In this document: piece after piece, positions 25,049 to 34,665 of the stretch
How positions within the stretch are numbered: position 1 is the first letter of the stretch
Layout: each line of letters starts with the position of its first letter
Source: Sporosarcina sp. BP05
GTDB taxonomy: Bacteria > Bacillota > Bacilli > Bacillales_A > Planococcaceae
Direction of reading: 5' to 3'
Length of the DNA stretch: 64,000 nt
Assembly (NCBI RefSeq): GCF_014282005.1
Contig: NZ_JACFTD010000005.1
Location: 186,001-250,000 of the forward strand
Program-made: the position numbers and the translations under genes
Notes under the pieces: model-generated
Seen by the model: only the letters and a program-made list of their open reading frames with translations
Told to the model about the DNA's origin: nothing
Databases searched by the model: none

Positions 25049-26503
25049 TCATAAACGATCATCTGAATCTTGCTTAAAGTCATTTTCCCAAAAATCAGCA
25101 TTTTTAATGCCGAGCTTCTTGGGATCAAAAACAGGATCTAGCCCCAATTTCTTCTGACTTTCATAATCTTTTAAGGCAAGCAGCGCCGGTTTGGTCAATA
25201 GTAAGATTGCAATGACGTTCAGCCATACCATAATACCCAACCCTGCATCTCCAAGTGCCCAGGCCAAGTCCGCGGTTCTGATTGTTCCATAAAACGTCAT
25301 TATTAAAATAACGATTTTCAAAATAAACATTGCCGTTTTCGTATTCTTTTTTCGGATTAAATATGCTATGTTCGTTTCTGCAATATAATAGTAAGCCATG
25401 ATTGTTGTAAATGCGAAGAAAAAGAGTGCTATGGCTACAAAGCCTGCTCCAAAACCAGGAAGGGCACTGTCAACTGCTGCCTGTGTAAATCCTGGACCCT
25501 GTTCTACACCAGGGATGTTATTGACGATATAAGTTCCATCCTCTGCTTGTGTGTTATACATCCCCGTAAACAGGATCATAAATGCTGTCGCTGAACAGAC
25601 GAACAATGTGTCAATGTAGACGGAAAATGACTGAACCAAACCTTGTTTGACAGGATGGGATACTTCTGCCGCCGCGGCCGCATGAGCTCCAGTTCCCTGC
25701 CCTGCTTCGTTCGAAAATATTCCCCTCTTCACGCCCCACATAATCGCCATACCAATAATACCGCCAAAAGCCGAATCCATTGCAAATGCACTTTTAAAAA
25801 TCAACGTAAAGACTTCAGGTAAGAGGGTGATATTCATTGCGATGATTACGAGTGCAACCAACATGTATCCTATCGCCATGAACGGAACGATAATTTGTGC
25901 AACGTTCGCAATTCGCTTGACTCCACCTAAAATGATGAAACCTAATATAGCTACAATTAACAGCCCTGTTCCCCATTGAGGAATACTAAATGCGTTATTC
26001 ATCCCAACCGCAATCGAATTGGATTGGACACCCGGCATGAGGACCGCCATTGCAATCAGAGCTGCAATTGCAAATAGAGTTCCAAACCACTTCCAACCAA
26101 TCCCTTTCTCAATAAAATAAGCTGGACCACCTCGATATTGTCCATCTTGTTTAACTTTATAAATTTGTGCTAGTGTTGATTCAACAAATGCACTTGAGGC
26201 ACCAATAAAAGCAATTGCCCACATCCAAAATACAGCACCTGGTCCTCCGTAATAAATTGCCGTTGCCACACCCGCGATATTTCCAGTCCCAACCCGTCCG
26301 GAAAGTGCAATAGATAACGCCTGGAAAGAAGAAATACCTGCTTTTGAGCTTTTCCCCTTAAACATCAATCTGACCATCTCTTTAATGTGTCTCACCTGCA
26401 AAAAGCGTGTCAATATAGAAAAAAACAAACCAACTGCAAGTAAAATATAGATGACTGGCGCACTCCATAAAATACCATTTAGACCATTTACAAAAGCCTC
26501 CAC
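25049..26503 (-). CDS. Alanine/glycine:cation symporter (AgcS family)
   Basis: A secondary amino-acid transporter of about 484 residues with some 10-11 membrane segments. Family motifs are intact: QALSIALSGRVGTGNIAGVATAI (the AgcS signature near residues 55-80), GGPAYFIEKGIG, and IFSNEAGQGTGAHAAA near the middle. I favour GTG 26503, with GGAGG eight bases upstream. An in-frame ATG at 26518 overlaps that ribosome site and the open frame continues to 26572. It imports alanine or glycine with Na+ or H+. It is monocistronic. Confidence 0.92.
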   Translation of the reverse strand: MEAFVNGLNGILWSAPVIYILLAVGLFFSILTRFLQVRHIKEMVRLMFKGKSSKAGISSFQALSIALSGRVGTGNIAGVATAIYYGGPGAVFWMWAIAFIGASSAFVESTLAQIYKVKQDGQYRGGPAYFIEKGIGWKWFGTLFAIAALIAMAVLMPGVQSNSIAVGMNNAFSIPQWGTGLLIVAILGFIILGGVKRIANVAQIIVPFMAIGYMLVALVIIAMNITLLPEVFTLIFKSAFAMDSAFGGIIGMAIMWGVKRGIFSNEAGQGTGAHAAAAAEVSHPVKQGLVQSFSVYIDTLFVCSATAFMILFTGMYNTQAEDGTYIVNNIPGVEQGPGFTQAAVDSALPGFGAGFVAIALFFFAFTTIMAYYYIAETNIAYLIRKKNTKTAMFILKIVILIMTFYGTIRTADLAWALGDAGLGIMVWLNVIAILLLTKPALLALKDYESQKKLGLDPVFDPKKLGIKNADFWENDFKQDSDDRL

Positions 26504-26604
26504 TAAACTCGCCTCCATCTTTTTAGAATCTTCAGACACATAACGTTTTTTGATTATATGATAGAATTTCAATTTGTAGACGAGTTCTATTCGATTTTGA
26601 ATAA

Positions 26605-26811
26605 GTAATTATCCAAAAAGACGTGAAATGGTTACTTGAAATTCAAAATCCTGACGGCGGCTGGGGAAAACCTTATAAAAGTGATATCGCTTCCAAGTAT
26701 TATCCGGTTGGGCAGGCAATGGGTGGCGGTTTCTACATTCATTACCATAGCTATCAATATATCTTTCCTTTGCTTGCGCTAGCCCATTATAAAAGGAAGT
26801 ATCAAGGATAA
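26605..26811 (+). pseudogene. Squalene-hopene (sporulenol) cyclase C-terminal remnant
   Basis: About 68 codons without a ribosome site. The first part, KWLLEIQNPDGGWGKPY, carries the QxxDGGWG repeat motif of squalene-hopene cyclases. After KYYPVG it jumps to GGGFYIHYHSYQYIFPLLAL, the conserved C-terminus of these enzymes. In full-length cyclases these two segments are separated by several dozen residues, so the fragment has lost its N-terminus and an internal piece. It is a decayed copy of a polyprenoid cyclase gene of the kind spore-formers use for sporulenol. Confidence 0.75.
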
Positions 26812-26937
26812 CTGTAAAACCGCATGCGCAAATTACCGCCTCATCTCAAAAAATTGTTGCTTGTCTATTTTTTCACTGAATATGTTTCATACCTCATCAA
26901 TAAACTTGAAGTACTAACTAATTGAAGGGATGGAGAA

Positions 26938-27018
26938 TTGAAGCGAGTACTAGTATTTGGTGCGACTATTATAACCGGCATTATCTTTGGGATCATCGCT
27001 ACCTATATCATGAAGTGA
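26938..27018 (+). CDS. Possible 26-residue single-span membrane peptide
   Basis: TTG 26938 is preceded by GAAGGGATGGAG and encodes a peptide beginning MKRVLVFGATIITGIIFG, with one hydrophobic span and a terminal Lys. The ribosome site and clean hydrophobic profile favour a real small protein. The TTG start and short length leave it uncertain. Confidence 0.35.
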   Translation: MKRVLVFGATIITGIIFGIIATYIMK

Positions 27019-27147
27019 GTCATATATGATTGTAAACGGAAACTCCGGTGCCATTTTGATTAGGCATAGACTTTTCAGTGATCACTTCATAAACTTAGCT
27101 TACTTTCATTGTACTTATTTTGTTTTTGCATAATATGAGTTGCATCC

Positions 27148-27194
27148 ATTAACAAAAACGACCTCATCTATAAATCGATGAGGTCGTTTTTGTT
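27148..27194 (-). terminator. Terminator after the RND pump gene
   Basis: A perfect 18-bp stem (27151-27168 with 27177-27194, eight-base loop) that ends in T-rich sequence, 11 bases past the pump's stop codon. Confidence 0.88.
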
Positions 27195-27204
27195 AGATAG
27201 ATAA

Positions 27205-30200
27205 TTAGTCTTCTTCTATTTCTTTACGATTTTTCTTGAAAAGCTTGGATAATAGTTCATAAGCGATTGGTACGACAATCAATGTCAACAACGTTGAACT
27301 GATTAATCCACCGATTACGGTAATACCAAGACCTTTGGAGATCAAACCGCCACCGCCGCCTGATCCAATTGCTAATGGAATTAGCGCTCCGATTGTAGCA
27401 ATCGCAGTCATGAGGATTGGACGTAAACGCGTTATACCTGCTTCAAGAACCGCTTCACGCATGTTCAAACCTGCGCGTTCCATTCGAATAATACGGTCAA
27501 CAAGTACAATCGCGTTCGTGACAACGATACCGATTAACATTAATAGACCCATCATAACAGACACAGAGATTGTTTCACCCGCGATTAATAAACCAACAAA
27601 TGAACCAATGACTGCAAATGGTAACGAGACAAGAATCGCAAATGGTGCGACACCCTCACGGAACGTTACAACCAGGATGAAGTAGACGATTGCGATTGCC
27701 GCAAGCATTGCCACAATTAGTTGTGTAAATGTTTCCGTCATATCTGCAGCTACACCCGCAGTGCCCACCGTAACACCTTTAGGTAAATCTAATTTATCAA
27801 TTGCTTTATCTACTTCTGATGTTGCTTTTGAAATATCCGTATCAATGATTGTGCCTGATACCGTTGCGAAATATTCACCTTGGCTTCGAGCAAGTGCATT
27901 TAGCGTTGTCCCCTTCTCAACTGTTACAAGCTCAGAAAGTTTCATTGTCGTACCGAGTGCTGTCGGTACTTCTGTTGCTAAAAGATCCTCGATTGATTTT
28001 GGTTGTACAGCTTCTTCTTGCTGCACAATCACTTCTAATGTATTTTTATCTTTTTCAACCGTTGTTAATACATCGTTTGTTCGCATCGGGTTTAGCATCA
28101 TGACGATTTGCCCCGTTGTTAACCCATACTGCAGTAATTCATCTTGCTCTACCTTGAATTTGTATTCAACGTAAGCATCTTTTGCACTTGAAGAAACATC
28201 TTCTAAGCGATTGTTTTCATTCATAACGCCTTCTACCATTTTTACAGCTTCATTTAGTTTATCTAGATTTTCACTGTAGAATGTGTAGCTAACTCCATCC
28301 GTAGACATTGACATTGAAGTGAAGTTTTGGCTCTTCCATTCGCCTGTTTGACCAATGTTGAACACATAGTCTTCAATTTCTGTGCGAGCTTCCGCAAAGT
28401 TCTTCATATTCGGGTCAAAGATTAGGTACATCAAAGCGCCACCTGATCCTCCGCCCATCATCGCAGACATTGCATCCCCGGTCTCAGTAACAGATAATTG
28501 AACAATATCAATATCATCATGTTTTAATAGCTCTTGTTCTACAACTTCAATATTTTCTAACGTATCTTCCAATAGCTCGCCTGTTTCCGGCGTGTACGTT
28601 AAGTACATTACTTTTTCTTCTTCACTACCCATAAAGCTAAAACCAATTAATGGCGTTAATGCCACACTACCCGCTAATAGTAAAACAGCGATAAGTGAAG
28701 TAATGACTTTATGGTTTAATGTCCAGCCCAGAACACCTTTGTACCATAAAGCTAATTTACCAACCTCTTTATGGCGGCTTTCTGTCTTCTCACTGTATAA
28801 CTTCTTCTTAAATAAGAAGTGAGATAATGCAGGCACAATTGTAATCGCTACTAGTAACGAAGCAACAAGCGCAAACGTCATTGTTAATGCAAATGGCATG
28901 AATAGCTCACCGACCATACCACCCACGAAAATAAGTGGCGCAAATACTGCAACTGTCACTAATGTTGAAGACATGATTGGTTTGAACATTTCAATTGTCG
29001 CTTCACGTACAAGCGCCCGACCTGATAATTTTTCTGTTTTTAAATGTAGACGACGATAAATATTTTCAACGACGACAATCGAGTCATCGATTACACGTCC
29101 GATGGCAACCGTAATCGCACCAAGCGTCATGATATTTAACGTAATCCCCATCCAGTTCAGTAACAGTAAAGCCATGAAAATCGAAACTGGAATAGAAATG
29201 ATTGAAATAATTGTTGATTTAAAATCACGCAGGAAGAGAAGAATGATTAATATAGCGATCATACCACCAAATAACGCTTTTTCAATCATCGTTGAAACTG
29301 ATGCTTCAATTGGCGCACCTTGGTCAAGTGATACATCAATGACTAGACCGTCAATTGTTTTCTGTTCTTCTTTAATTAACTTCTTCACAGCGTTAACAAC
29401 ATCAACCGTGTTTGCTTGTTGACCTTTAATAATTTGAATGGCAATGGCATTTTCACCGTTTGTACGTGAAACCGACTGCACTCTACCTACGAACTCAATT
29501 GTAGCAATATCGCTAAGCTTCACAAATGGTGTTGAGTTTGTTGCAGATGGTGTTACAGGAATAAGCATTCCCTTTAATTCATCAGCTGTCATGAACTTTC
29601 CATCTACTGAAACAGCTTGCTCGCCTTCTTCAAACTCGTAAAGACCCAGTGACACAGCTAGATCACTTGCTTGGATCATTTGCTTAACTGTATCTGGCGT
29701 AATGCCCAGTTCAGCCATTTTTTTATCGTTATACGTCAGTTGTACTTCTTCAATATGCTGACCTGTAATCGCTGCAGATGCAATGCCATTGATTTTCTCG
29801 ATTTTAGGAAGTAGTATTTCCTCTACCGTTGACGTTAATTCAACAATATCCTCTGTCTGACTACTAACACTTAGTGCGACAACCGGCATCATGTTCATGC
29901 TAATTGCTGTAATCGTTGGGGCTTGTGCTCCTTCTGGTAAAGCCACTGTATCTAGTGCGGATGTTAATGCACGCTTCGCCTCATCCATGTCTATGCCATA
30001 TTCGTATTCCACTTGAATACTTGACATATTAGAATAGGAATTTGAAAAAACGGCTTTCACATGTTCAAGATTGTCTACCGCTTTCTCTAATGGAATGGAA
30101 ACATCTTTCATCACTTGCTCTGGAGTAGCTCCCGGATAGACGCCCATTACCATTAAGTAAGGAATTGAAATATCTGGCAGCGTCTCCGTTTTCATTTGTG

Positions 30201-30291
30201 TACTTGAATATATACCAGATACAACAATGATAATAGTTAGCAACCATACTGCTAATTTATTCTTCAAGACAAAATTGACTAAACCTTTCAT
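27205..30291 (-). CDS. swrC: RND-family efflux transporter permease, SwrC/YerP type
   Basis: A 1028-residue inner-membrane pump with the AcrB/HAE1 layout: one N-terminal span, a large extracytoplasmic loop, a block of spans (about 330-530), a second loop, and a final block of spans. Transmembrane proton-relay segments such as GAITVAIGRVIDDSIVVVENI are intact. GGGGATGG precedes ATG 30291. No membrane-fusion or outer-membrane partner lies nearby, as expected for a Gram-positive RND pump. A divergent TetR gene (30391) mirrors the Bacillus subtilis yerO-yerP(swrC) arrangement, where SwrC exports surfactin-like lipopeptides; orthology is inferred from length and this context. Confidence 0.85.
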   Translation of the reverse strand: MKGLVNFVLKNKLAVWLLTIIIVVSGIYSSTQMKTETLPDISIPYLMVMGVYPGATPEQVMKDVSIPLEKAVDNLEHVKAVFSNSYSNMSSIQVEYEYGIDMDEAKRALTSALDTVALPEGAQAPTITAISMNMMPVVALSVSSQTEDIVELTSTVEEILLPKIEKINGIASAAITGQHIEEVQLTYNDKKMAELGITPDTVKQMIQASDLAVSLGLYEFEEGEQAVSVDGKFMTADELKGMLIPVTPSATNSTPFVKLSDIATIEFVGRVQSVSRTNGENAIAIQIIKGQQANTVDVVNAVKKLIKEEQKTIDGLVIDVSLDQGAPIEASVSTMIEKALFGGMIAILIILLFLRDFKSTIISIISIPVSIFMALLLLNWMGITLNIMTLGAITVAIGRVIDDSIVVVENIYRRLHLKTEKLSGRALVREATIEMFKPIMSSTLVTVAVFAPLIFVGGMVGELFMPFALTMTFALVASLLVAITIVPALSHFLFKKKLYSEKTESRHKEVGKLALWYKGVLGWTLNHKVITSLIAVLLLAGSVALTPLIGFSFMGSEEEKVMYLTYTPETGELLEDTLENIEVVEQELLKHDDIDIVQLSVTETGDAMSAMMGGGSGGALMYLIFDPNMKNFAEARTEIEDYVFNIGQTGEWKSQNFTSMSMSTDGVSYTFYSENLDKLNEAVKMVEGVMNENNRLEDVSSSAKDAYVEYKFKVEQDELLQYGLTTGQIVMMLNPMRTNDVLTTVEKDKNTLEVIVQQEEAVQPKSIEDLLATEVPTALGTTMKLSELVTVEKGTTLNALARSQGEYFATVSGTIIDTDISKATSEVDKAIDKLDLPKGVTVGTAGVAADMTETFTQLIVAMLAAIAIVYFILVVTFREGVAPFAILVSLPFAVIGSFVGLLIAGETISVSVMMGLLMLIGIVVTNAIVLVDRIIRMERAGLNMREAVLEAGITRLRPILMTAIATIGALIPLAIGSGGGGGLISKGLGITVIGGLISSTLLTLIVVPIAYELLSKLFKKNRKEIEED

Positions 30292-30340
30292 TCTTACACC
30301 ATCCCCTAATTGACTTTACCAACTCAAATATTTATACTAA

Positions 30341-30354
30341 TGACTAACTAGTCA
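30341..30354. promoter_or_regulatory. Candidate TetR operator between RND pump and its regulator
   Basis: TGACTA-AC-TAGTCA is an inverted repeat with six-base arms, 50 bases from the pump start and 37 bases from the TetR start. It fits a site for autogenous and divergent repression. Confidence 0.6.
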
Positions 30355-30390
30355 GTTGTCAACGAAAAACCTTAGGAGCGATAAATCATA

Positions 30391-31224
30391 ATGATAAAAA
30401 AACAACTAATCATGGATAAGGCCTTAGAACTTTTTGCGGAACAGGGCTTCGAAGCTACCTCTGTACAACAGATAACAGCACATTGTGGTATTTCTAAAGG
30501 CGCCTTCTACCTATCATTCAAGTCAAAGGACGAATTGATTTTAGCATTGATTGATCATTTCATGACCCAATTTATCACCAACATTGACTATGAGGTCAAA
30601 AACACAAAAAATGATGGAGATTTGTTATACAAATTTTATTACACCATTTTCGATTCTTTTCATAAGCACTCTGACTTCGGCAAAATCCTTATTAAAGAAC
30701 AAATGCAATCCTTTAACGAGGAATTCATCTTAAAAATTCTCGCCTATGATCAATTGATGGAAAAAGTAATCTTATCGATGGTAGAACGATTATACGGTGA
30801 AAAGATTGAACAGATAAAGTACGATTTAATTTACTGCATTAAGGGTTTCATGAAAACCTATTCAGAGTTATTTTTATTCCACAACCTGCCATTAGATTTA
30901 AATTTACTCGCCGAGTCGCTAGTGGAGAAAACGAATTTACTTGCCAAACATATTACCATCCCTTTTATTTCAACTGAGTTGGTTCAACTGTTTAAACAAC
31001 CAACGCAGAAGGAAGTAACGAAGGAGCAAATCCTAGACATCATTGAACAGTGTATAGAAGAAATTGCGGAGTCTATTGAAAAGGAATCGTTAATCCTGCT
31101 GAAGCAACAGCTACTTGAACCGACTTTAAGTCCTGTTCTTGTAAAAGGGTTACTCGAAAACATTCGAACTCACCCTCATTGTAAATGGGTGGCTTATTTA
31201 CTTCGTAATTATTTTGGGTTTTAG
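30391..31224 (+). CDS. TetR/AcrR-family regulator of the RND pump (YerO-like)
   Basis: A 277-residue repressor. Residues 1-55 are the TetR DNA-binding domain (KALELFAEQGFEATSVQQI, then GISKGAFYLSFKSKDEL). The C-terminal part is longer than in most TetR proteins (about 220 residues, all helical), as in YerO next to yerP in Bacillus subtilis. AGGAG lies 12 bases before ATG 30391. It is divergent from the RND gene with a shared 99-base control region containing the palindrome at 30341-30354. Confidence 0.88.
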   Translation: MIKKQLIMDKALELFAEQGFEATSVQQITAHCGISKGAFYLSFKSKDELILALIDHFMTQFITNIDYEVKNTKNDGDLLYKFYYTIFDSFHKHSDFGKILIKEQMQSFNEEFILKILAYDQLMEKVILSMVERLYGEKIEQIKYDLIYCIKGFMKTYSELFLFHNLPLDLNLLAESLVEKTNLLAKHITIPFISTELVQLFKQPTQKEVTKEQILDIIEQCIEEIAESIEKESLILLKQQLLEPTLSPVLVKGLLENIRTHPHCKWVAYLLRNYFGF

Positions 31225-31463
31225 AGGTAAGGAAAAAAGTTCACAAGTACAGCATTCAAGGGATCGTCATAATCACTTCCTCAGCCCTCCAACTGAAGTG
31301 GGATTGTCGACACTGGGTTGCATTCCGAGGAGAAAAGGTATTTCTCTTTTAACTTTTGGTGCCTTGTTCTGATACGATTCCAAATCGTGTTAGTACCGGG
31401 TACCTTTTTGTATGTTAACATATAGAGTACGCTAAAAAACTTTTAAGATAAGGTGATGAAACA

Positions 31464-32690
31464 ATGAAATCATTATGGGAAATATATATAAAAATTCCGT
31501 TTGTCGTGAAAATAACTACCGGTTTTATTCTCGGTGCGATTGTAGGCATCGTTTTCGGAACAAACGTTGGATTTCTTAGTCCATTTGGTACCTTGCTCTT
31601 AAATCTATTAAGCTTGGTAGCCCTTCCAGTCATTTTCCTGACAGTTGTCTTAGCTGTGAACCAAATGAACGTTACACAGCTGGGTCGGATTGGCGGAAAA
31701 CTGATCATTTATTATACAGCAACTACAGCTGCTGCTGTTTTGATTGGACTATCACTGGCGTTATGGTTTGCTCCTGGTAAAAACATGACTTTGCCTAATG
31801 TCACTGTCGACAAACCGGTAATGCCCCACTTTTCCGATGTTTTACTACAAATCGTGCCCAAGAATATTTTTGCCGCCTTCACTACTGGCGATTTGATGGC
31901 CATCTTATTTGTAGCAGTCATTATCGGGATGGCAATTTCAATGATGAAATTCTCTCCGGATAAACCAATGACGGAATATGGAGAGATGCTAGACAAGATG
32001 TTTACTGCACTTAACATCATGTTTTACAAAATTTTGAGTGGCGTCTTGTTATATGCACCCATCGGTATTTTCGCCATCAGTGCTACTGCATTCGGCAGTC
32101 AAGGCTTAGAGACCTTTAAAGCACTGCTAACATTTACAGCGATTTTCTATTTAGGACTACTAATTCTGTGGGTATTCGTCTATACGGCCTTTTTGAAGTT
32201 ATCCGGTACACCCATCGTCAATTTTTTCAAACAGACAAAGGATGCATACACGACCGCCTTTTTTACATCCAGTAGTATTGCCTCTCTTCCGATCGCAATC
32301 AATGCGGCAAAGAAAGCAGGTATTTCAGACAAGACAGCAAATTTCGCACTTCCTTTAGGCGCCGTGTTCAACTCTGACGGTGGAGCGCTCCGGATGGGTG
32401 TGTCTATTGTCTTTGCTGCAAACATTACAAACCTGAATCTTTCCGTTTCAGATCTTTTCATGATCATCGTAATAGGTACACTCCTGTCAATTGGTACAGC
32501 AGGTGTTCCCGGGGCGGGTTTAATCACTTTATCAGCCGTCCTGACGATGTTTGGATTACCTCTTGAAATTGTTGCATTAATTGCTGGGGTGGACGCCATT
32601 ATCGGTATGGGTGGAACTGCGACCAATGTCGTAGGAGACATTGTCGGTGCCGCCGTAGTAGATCGTACAGAACGTAAGAAAACTGCCTAA
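31464..32690 (+). CDS. Dicarboxylate/amino acid:cation symporter (DAACS/GltP-DctA family)
   Basis: A 408-residue membrane carrier with the GltPh fold. Hairpin 1 has the serine-rich FFTSSSIASLPI (near 265-276). Segment 7 has GAVFNSDGGALRMG in place of the classic NMDGT motif, and hairpin 2 has TAGVPGAGLITLS. The last segment, IIGMGGTATNVVGDIVGA, carries Asn and Asp in the places that bind Na+ and substrate. AAGGTGATG precedes ATG 31464. The NSDGG variant of NMDGT makes the substrate (glutamate, aspartate, C4-dicarboxylate or a neutral amino acid) uncertain. It is monocistronic. Confidence 0.9.
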   Translation: MKSLWEIYIKIPFVVKITTGFILGAIVGIVFGTNVGFLSPFGTLLLNLLSLVALPVIFLTVVLAVNQMNVTQLGRIGGKLIIYYTATTAAAVLIGLSLALWFAPGKNMTLPNVTVDKPVMPHFSDVLLQIVPKNIFAAFTTGDLMAILFVAVIIGMAISMMKFSPDKPMTEYGEMLDKMFTALNIMFYKILSGVLLYAPIGIFAISATAFGSQGLETFKALLTFTAIFYLGLLILWVFVYTAFLKLSGTPIVNFFKQTKDAYTTAFFTSSSIASLPIAINAAKKAGISDKTANFALPLGAVFNSDGGALRMGVSIVFAANITNLNLSVSDLFMIIVIGTLLSIGTAGVPGAGLITLSAVLTMFGLPLEIVALIAGVDAIIGMGGTATNVVGDIVGAAVVDRTERKKTA

Positions 32691-32717
32691 AAAATTACCT
32701 ATTGGAACTTAGTGATG

Positions 32718-32754
32718 CCCAGGAATGAACTACTAATTCCTGGGTCTTTCCTTG
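32718..32754 (+). terminator. Terminator after the dicarboxylate symporter
   Basis: A nine-bp perfect stem, cccaggaat with attcctggg, followed by a T-rich tail; 27 bases past the stop. Confidence 0.85.
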
Positions 32755-32927
32755 TTTTCCACGCTGGATTCCATCTATATCCCCTTACCTTTTTCAGGTA
32801 GGTGGTTCTCGTACGTAAGCTTTAATAGGGCAGAATATGCATAAGGGACACTATTTTTGAAAAGAAAGTAAATAAAGTTTATAGGCTCTTTTATTAAGCC
32901 CATAAACCTCTTTGAATCATCTTTGCC

Positions 32928-33737
32928 CTACAATGCTATTTTCCTGGGAAACACATAACACTTTCCAAGCCATTCAGCAGATTTCGTAAATAATTCATGC
33001 TCAAATGCATAGCTTGAAAACGTATGGTCTGCCCCTTCAATATAATGCGTATTAACTCGTTCAAGAATTGGCCTTTGTTGCAATGATGCGAAATAACGGG
33101 CGGCATATTCTTTTGGTATATCTTCATCCTGTTCTGCATGAATGATCAACGCCGCCTCTTGATACGAACGAATCGCTCCAAGGGGATGATGATTTTTCAA
33201 ATCTGTTAAAAACATTTGACTGACATAAAACCCATGATAATCAACTACCCCATTTGTTTCTGCAGTTATCATAGCACTAGTGCCTAGAATTTCAGCAATA
33301 TCTTCATATGGCTTACCCACTGGCGACCATAAAATAAGTTTACGTATTCGACGATCTTTTGCAGCTGTTAATGAAGCGACAGCACCACCAAGACTATGTC
33401 CAATTAAAATAATATTATTTGCATCTACTTCAGGTAACACCGATACATAATTTAGCACCGCCTGAACCTCACTCAGCTGCTTTGTTACCGTAACATCTGC
33501 ATAATCCCCGTCACTTTCCCCGCAACCACTAAAATCAAAACGAAAAACTGCATATCCCTTCTTCGTGAAATACCGTGCTGCTTTCACAAATAACCGATGT
33601 TCACCCACTTTACTACCAACAAATCCATGCAATAAAACAATAAGCGGGACCTTTCTACGATGCGCTCCTTCTGGGAGATGAAGAGATCCCGAAAGGTATA
33701 ATTGATTTGCATAAATTGAAATCGCTTTACTTGTCAT
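32928..33737 (-). CDS. Alpha/beta-hydrolase, esterase-like
   Basis: A 269-residue serine hydrolase of the feruloyl-esterase-like alpha/beta family. VLLHGFVGSK gives the oxyanion-hole region, FRFDFSGCGESDGDY the strand-4 region, and the nucleophile elbow is GHSLGG (Ser near 115). The Asp is probably in HAEQDEDIP and the His in EGADHTFSS, completing the triad. ATG 33737 follows GGAAGG by nine bases; the open frame to 33824 includes a second ATG that overlaps the ribosome site. The natural substrate is unknown. It is a single gene. Confidence 0.87.
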   Translation of the reverse strand: MTSKAISIYANQLYLSGSLHLPEGAHRRKVPLIVLLHGFVGSKVGEHRLFVKAARYFTKKGYAVFRFDFSGCGESDGDYADVTVTKQLSEVQAVLNYVSVLPEVDANNIILIGHSLGGAVASLTAAKDRRIRKLILWSPVGKPYEDIAEILGTSAMITAETNGVVDYHGFYVSQMFLTDLKNHHPLGAIRSYQEAALIIHAEQDEDIPKEYAARYFASLQQRPILERVNTHYIEGADHTFSSYAFEHELFTKSAEWLGKCYVFPRKIAL

Positions 33738-33995
33738 AGTAAACATCCTTCCAAGGATACTTTTTTCACACACTATCCTTACCTGTTTACTAGGTATTAT
33801 ACGTATTGAATTTGTATAAGTCAATAAATAGGCGTGGAGTAGTACAGCTTTTGAGGGTGTAACATTTATAAATACCTTAATAATATTTGATTTAAAAATG
33901 ACGCAGAAGTTTTTATGTCCGCTGCGGAATTTTACCTTGAAGTAAAAAAGGCAAGTTAATACATAAGGAAGCTATATGAAAGGACTTTTACAGGA

Positions 33996-34402
33996 AGCCT
34001 GTCGCCACAAGTAAAAGCTGAGGCCCTTGAATGTGAAAAGCGCTACGACCGTATTCTTGAGAGCGGTGAAAAAGAGTGGGCGACAGTCCCTATACCCGAT
34101 GCCCTGAAAACGAGGAAAAATTAAAAAGAGCAAAGCCCCTAATCTAGCTGCACGCTTACAGCTCCATAAAACCGTTCTATTGCGGTTTATTTGGAACAAG
34201 CGTCCCTTTCGACAGCAGTTAGGCAGAACTGGACATCCGAATGATGAAAGTGAAACAGATAGTATCAGGCCACTTCCGTACAAATGAAGGGGCTAAACAA
34301 TTTGCCCAAATCCGCGGATTTATTTCCACGCTTCGTAAACAAGATCGTGATATTCTTTCCTCGCTCGTCTCTGTTGTCCGTGGAGAATTCTCATTGCAAT
34401 AG
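33996..34402 (+). pseudogene. IS66-family transposase remnant (C-terminal part)
   Basis: Three frame segments together read as the end of an IS66 transposase. The first is SPQVKAEALECEKRYDRIL, then KSKAPNLAARLQLHKTVLLRF in a second frame. In a third frame, PFDSS, an in-frame TAG at 34220-34222, and AELDIRMMKVKQIVSGHFRT run on to a stop at 34402. The last matches the PFDNNQAERDIRMxKVKQKxSG end of IS66 TnpC. The N-terminal two thirds, the accessory tnpA/tnpB genes and inverted ends are gone. The sequence before it (33738-33995) shows nothing recognisable. Confidence 0.82.
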
Positions 34403-34440
34403 GATCTATGTAGGTTTAACAAGTGATTCTATCTACTCTC

Positions 34441-34537
34441 CAGCGAAGGCGCCTAACTGGGATAGCCGAAGTGATAAGACTGATAGTGGATTTCTATCAG
34501 CCTTATCATGGGAGGCATCCCCAAGCGTCAATCGCTG
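34441..34537. repeat. GC-rich hairpin element, copy 1
   Basis: The outer stem cagcga/tcgctg encloses gcgaaggcgcc and a strong inner hairpin, gataag(a)ctgatag with ctatcag(c)cttatc (34473-34507). The gcgaaggcgc and gataagactg blocks recur in the copy at 35911-36020, and less clearly at 39925-40039 and 49203-49390. It lies 38 bases past the IS66 remnant. It is non-coding. Confidence 0.65.
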
Positions 34538-34665
34538 TTGGTATAATTTCCCAAATAAACATAGATACCTAAGTAGTTACGGAAAATAATTAATATGGGA
34601 GTAGAGTAAAAAAGGCATAAGATTCTAATCGATTCGGAATTCAATCGGAACCTGATGCTTTTTAA

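Noticed and set aside
27205..30291. Search for a membrane-fusion partner of the RND pump
   Set aside because: No adaptor gene lies on either side. Single-gene RND pumps are normal in Bacillales, so this is not treated as anomalous.
31321..31415. Possible T-box leader before the symporter
   Set aside because: The T-box sequence (AGGGTGGNACCGCG type) is absent; only generic hairpins are seen.
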